Below, one piece after another: positions 62,368-64,000 of a stretch of DNA of 64,000 bases. Below the pieces are notes generated by a model. That model saw only the letters and a program-made list of their open reading frames with translations, did no database searches and was not told where the DNA came from. Source of the stretch: Tubulanus polymorphus. Its lineage: Eukaryota > Nemertea > Palaeonemertea > Tubulaniformes > Tubulanidae. Where the stretch lies: contig NC_134030.1 in assembly GCF_964204645.1 (NCBI RefSeq), positions 9,484,278 to 9,548,277 on the forward strand, given 5' to 3'. The translations under genes and the position numbers were made by a program. Position 1 is the first letter of the stretch, and every line of letters starts with the position of its first letter.

Positions 62368-62790
62368 ATGGCTTCTGCAATTATAACTATTATAGGATCG
62401 GCAATTGTTAACGCTTTAGCATTTACTGGTGGTGGTTATTTATTTAAACATATTGATAAAAATAGTTCATTAGGAGAACAAAGAAGACATAACTTAGCGT
62501 TAGAGAAATATAATAAAGCTGCAGAAGAATATAGAGAAAAGAGACAAAACTATATGGATTATATTAACAAGGAATTATATGATCAGAAGATTTCACACAG
62601 AGATTTTCAATCAGTTGATGATGCAATGAGTTTATATAACGCAGTAACAAATAAAGAAAAATTACATCTATACAAACCTAAATTATCAGATTATTATACC
62701 CCAAGTAAAGAACAACAGAAATATGAAATAATATGGATTTTAGGTGGAACAGTTATTGTTATATTTGTTGCTTATAAGTTTACTAATTAG
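62368..62790 (+). CDS. 140-residue protein with N- and C-terminal membrane helices
   Basis: N-terminal helix IITIIGSAIVNALAFTGGGY, a central charged helix with EQRRHNLALEKYNKAAEEY and EKRQNYMDYINKEL, then a Tyr-rich linker and a C-terminal helix IIWILGGTVIVIFVAYKF. The NALAFTGGG and RRHNLALEKY motifs match a recurrent uncharacterised family in invertebrate elements with the same polymerase, as far as I recall. Function unknown; a structural protein is likely from the position. The start lies in CTAAATAAATG, downstream of a run of seven T. Confidence 0.65.
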   Translation: MASAIITIIGSAIVNALAFTGGGYLFKHIDKNSSLGEQRRHNLALEKYNKAAEEYREKRQNYMDYINKELYDQKISHRDFQSVDDAMSLYNAVTNKEKLHLYKPKLSDYYTPSKEQQKYEIIWILGGTVIVIFVAYKFTN

Positions 62791-62809
62791 TAATTTTTTT
62801 TCTAAATGA

Positions 62810-63244
62810 ATGGAAGATAAAGTTGATAGTATTGATATTATTCCTCATGATATAAATAAAACTAAATTAAAAACATATTTAGAAAAACAAATATTAGAAT
62901 TTGAAAGTGACTTAAAGATAAAAAAGAAAAAATATTTAAAAAGTAAAATTATATATTATTTGATTATAAGTGGTTCGGTTACAATTAGTTCTGTAATAAC
63001 ATTTTTAGCAATATTCAGCCCATTAACACCTTTAGCTATATCAATTGGTGTATTAGGATTAAGTTCAAGTGTTTTAACTGGTATAAGTTCAAAATTAAAT
63101 ATAAAAAGTAATAAAGAAAAAATCAAAACTAATATAAAAGAAATTAATAAATTAAAGAACACACTAGATTATATAATAAGCTTAAATGGTCATATAACAG
63201 TTGAAGAACAAGATAAATTATTAAAAGAATTAATAAATTATTAA
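62810..63244 (+). CDS. 144-residue protein with a central membrane hairpin
   Basis: Charged N-terminal coiled-coil-like part (KLKTYLEKQILEFESDLKI), a hydrophobic stretch of about 50 residues (YYLIISGSVTISSVITFLAI through GLSSSVLTGI) that can form two helices, and a second charged helix at the C terminus. An earlier ATG at 62806 in TCTAAATG opens only a five-codon frame, so 62810 is the start. Function unknown. Confidence 0.6.
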   Translation: MEDKVDSIDIIPHDINKTKLKTYLEKQILEFESDLKIKKKKYLKSKIIYYLIISGSVTISSVITFLAIFSPLTPLAISIGVLGLSSSVLTGISSKLNIKSNKEKIKTNIKEINKLKNTLDYIISLNGHITVEEQDKLLKELINY

Positions 63245-63260
63245 TTTTTTAGTTATATAA

Positions 63261-63914
63261 ATGGGGTTTCCAAAAGCTTTCCAATATAATAAATCAATTA
63301 AATATAATATTCCGGCAATAGATTTTAAGAAAAATATTACATATAAAAATATAGTTTTAAATTCATTAACTAATTTAGAAATTTATGTTAATGAATCACA
63401 GTTTTTTATTTCTAAAATGGAAAATATATTTAATACATATGAAGTTACTTTTACTCGAGATGAATATCATATATATAAAGTAAAATCTAATATGAAATAT
63501 TGGCAGAATCAATTAAATTTTGCTGTTTATTGTGCAACAACAGGATGTGGAATTAGTTGGAATGATCATTTAAATAACTTAGATAAAAATTTGAAGTATT
63601 CTGATTTAAAATTAATTCACACAATATTTAGATTTCACACATATTTTCAAATCAGAATAATATTAAATGAATTAGAATGTCCTTTACCCGGGTCTAAATA
63701 TTTTAAAGAATTGGATAATAATATTAATATATCCAAGTTTTATAAAATATGTAATGAATTTAATATAAATATTAATTCCGATTTTAGAGCGCATGGTAAA
63801 TTGCAAGGTGTTGGTGAAGAGTATGAAATAAAAAGAATTGATTATATGCATAGAATTGGAGCTTATCATAATTATAAAATTGATAATAATAATGGTTGGG
63901 TTAATTTCATTTAA
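63261..63914 (+). CDS. conserved element protein, interrupted by a stop and by the window edge
   Basis: 217 codons, then TAA (63912-63914). The same frame stays open to the end of the window with a conserved-looking segment (ENGEGFTKSGIQRINQSIRI then CILGA). The first part has MKYWQNQLNFAVYCATTGCG, FRFHTYFQIRIILNELECPLPG and a GAYHNYKIDNNNGW end. I recall this pattern in uncharacterised proteins of cnidarian and mollusc genomes that sit near protein-primed polymerases. A capsid or other structural role is a guess. The TAA looks like an internal interruption. It starts in TATATAAATG after a run of six T. Confidence 0.7.
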   Translation: MGFPKAFQYNKSIKYNIPAIDFKKNITYKNIVLNSLTNLEIYVNESQFFISKMENIFNTYEVTFTRDEYHIYKVKSNMKYWQNQLNFAVYCATTGCGISWNDHLNNLDKNLKYSDLKLIHTIFRFHTYFQIRIILNELECPLPGSKYFKELDNNINISKFYKICNEFNININSDFRAHGKLQGVGEEYEIKRIDYMHRIGAYHNYKIDNNNGWVNFI

Positions 63915-64000
63915 GAAAATGGTGAAGGTTTTACAAAATCAGGTATACAAAGAATAAATCAATCTATTAGAATTTATTTGATATGTATTTTAGGCGCTCA

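Larger units (their letters stand above)
60632..63263 (+). promoter_or_regulatory. TAAATG-type start motifs before each small gene
   Basis: The seven ORF starts lie in or beside ATAAATG or TAAATG: 60637 (AATAAATGG), 60996 (AATAAATGG), 61775 (TATAAATG), 62117 (ATAAATG), 62363 (AATAAATGG), 62803 (TAAATGAATGG), 63256 (TATAAATGG). Runs of six to eight T lie 4-12 nt upstream in the last five. The arrangement resembles poxvirus late promoters (T-rich core, short spacer, TAAATG). Confidence 0.6.

Overview
The window looks like nuclear DNA of an invertebrate animal, most likely a lophotrochozoan such as a mollusc or brachiopod. That placement is inference. It rests on short phase-1 introns, a secreted F-type lectin/EGF/fibronectin III gene family, a clear FBXL7 orthologue, and dense tRNA-derived and foldback repeats.

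Positions 1-9400 hold two tandem copies of a secreted multidomain gene. Copy 1 enters the window at its EGF-like exon and ends at 3215. Copy 2 (3796-9373) can be traced exon by exon: signal peptide, Cys-rich module, two-exon F-type lectin, EGF-like module, five FN3 domains. Copy 2 carries an in-frame TAG in its first FN3 exon. On the minus strand follow two exons of an F-box/LRR gene (FBXL7, 10855-12771) with an apparent frameshift in the last exon, and a small five-exon secreted-protein gene (13683-14935). A foldback element filled with a 10-bp tandem repeat lies at 15775-16605, and 16606-20209 shows no convincing gene.

Positions 20210-56037 are a tandem array of about three copies of a 12-13 kb unit. 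The layout is A1-[B1-A2]-[B2-A3]-B3, where the two bracketed 12.7/11.9 kb blocks are almost identical and the outer parts have diverged. I see no protein-coding gene in the unit. Each copy does keep a series of minus-strand exon-like segments with good splice sites, which suggests a spliced non-coding transcript. The units also contain minisatellites (24, 33, 40 and about 75 bp), C-rich tracts, a long CAG array, tRNA-like SINE heads and several nested foldback elements. One 782-bp element with 60-bp inverted ends and a 9-bp target duplication is present in one block and absent from the other.

At 56038 the array is interrupted by a very AT-rich insertion that runs off the right edge. It encodes a protein-primed family B DNA polymerase with N-terminal zinc fingers and an HNH-like insertion. 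A compact co-directional row of small genes follows: an OB-fold-like protein, a penton-like capsid candidate, three membrane proteins and a further conserved protein cut by the window edge. This is the left part of a Polinton/adintovirus-like element. Its first gene has a TATA box behind eight CCAAT boxes. Every downstream gene instead starts at a TAAATG-type motif, usually behind a T-run, resembling a poxvirus late promoter. Two reading frames (the polymerase and the last gene) are interrupted only by single in-frame TAA codons, three in total, with no visible frameshift.
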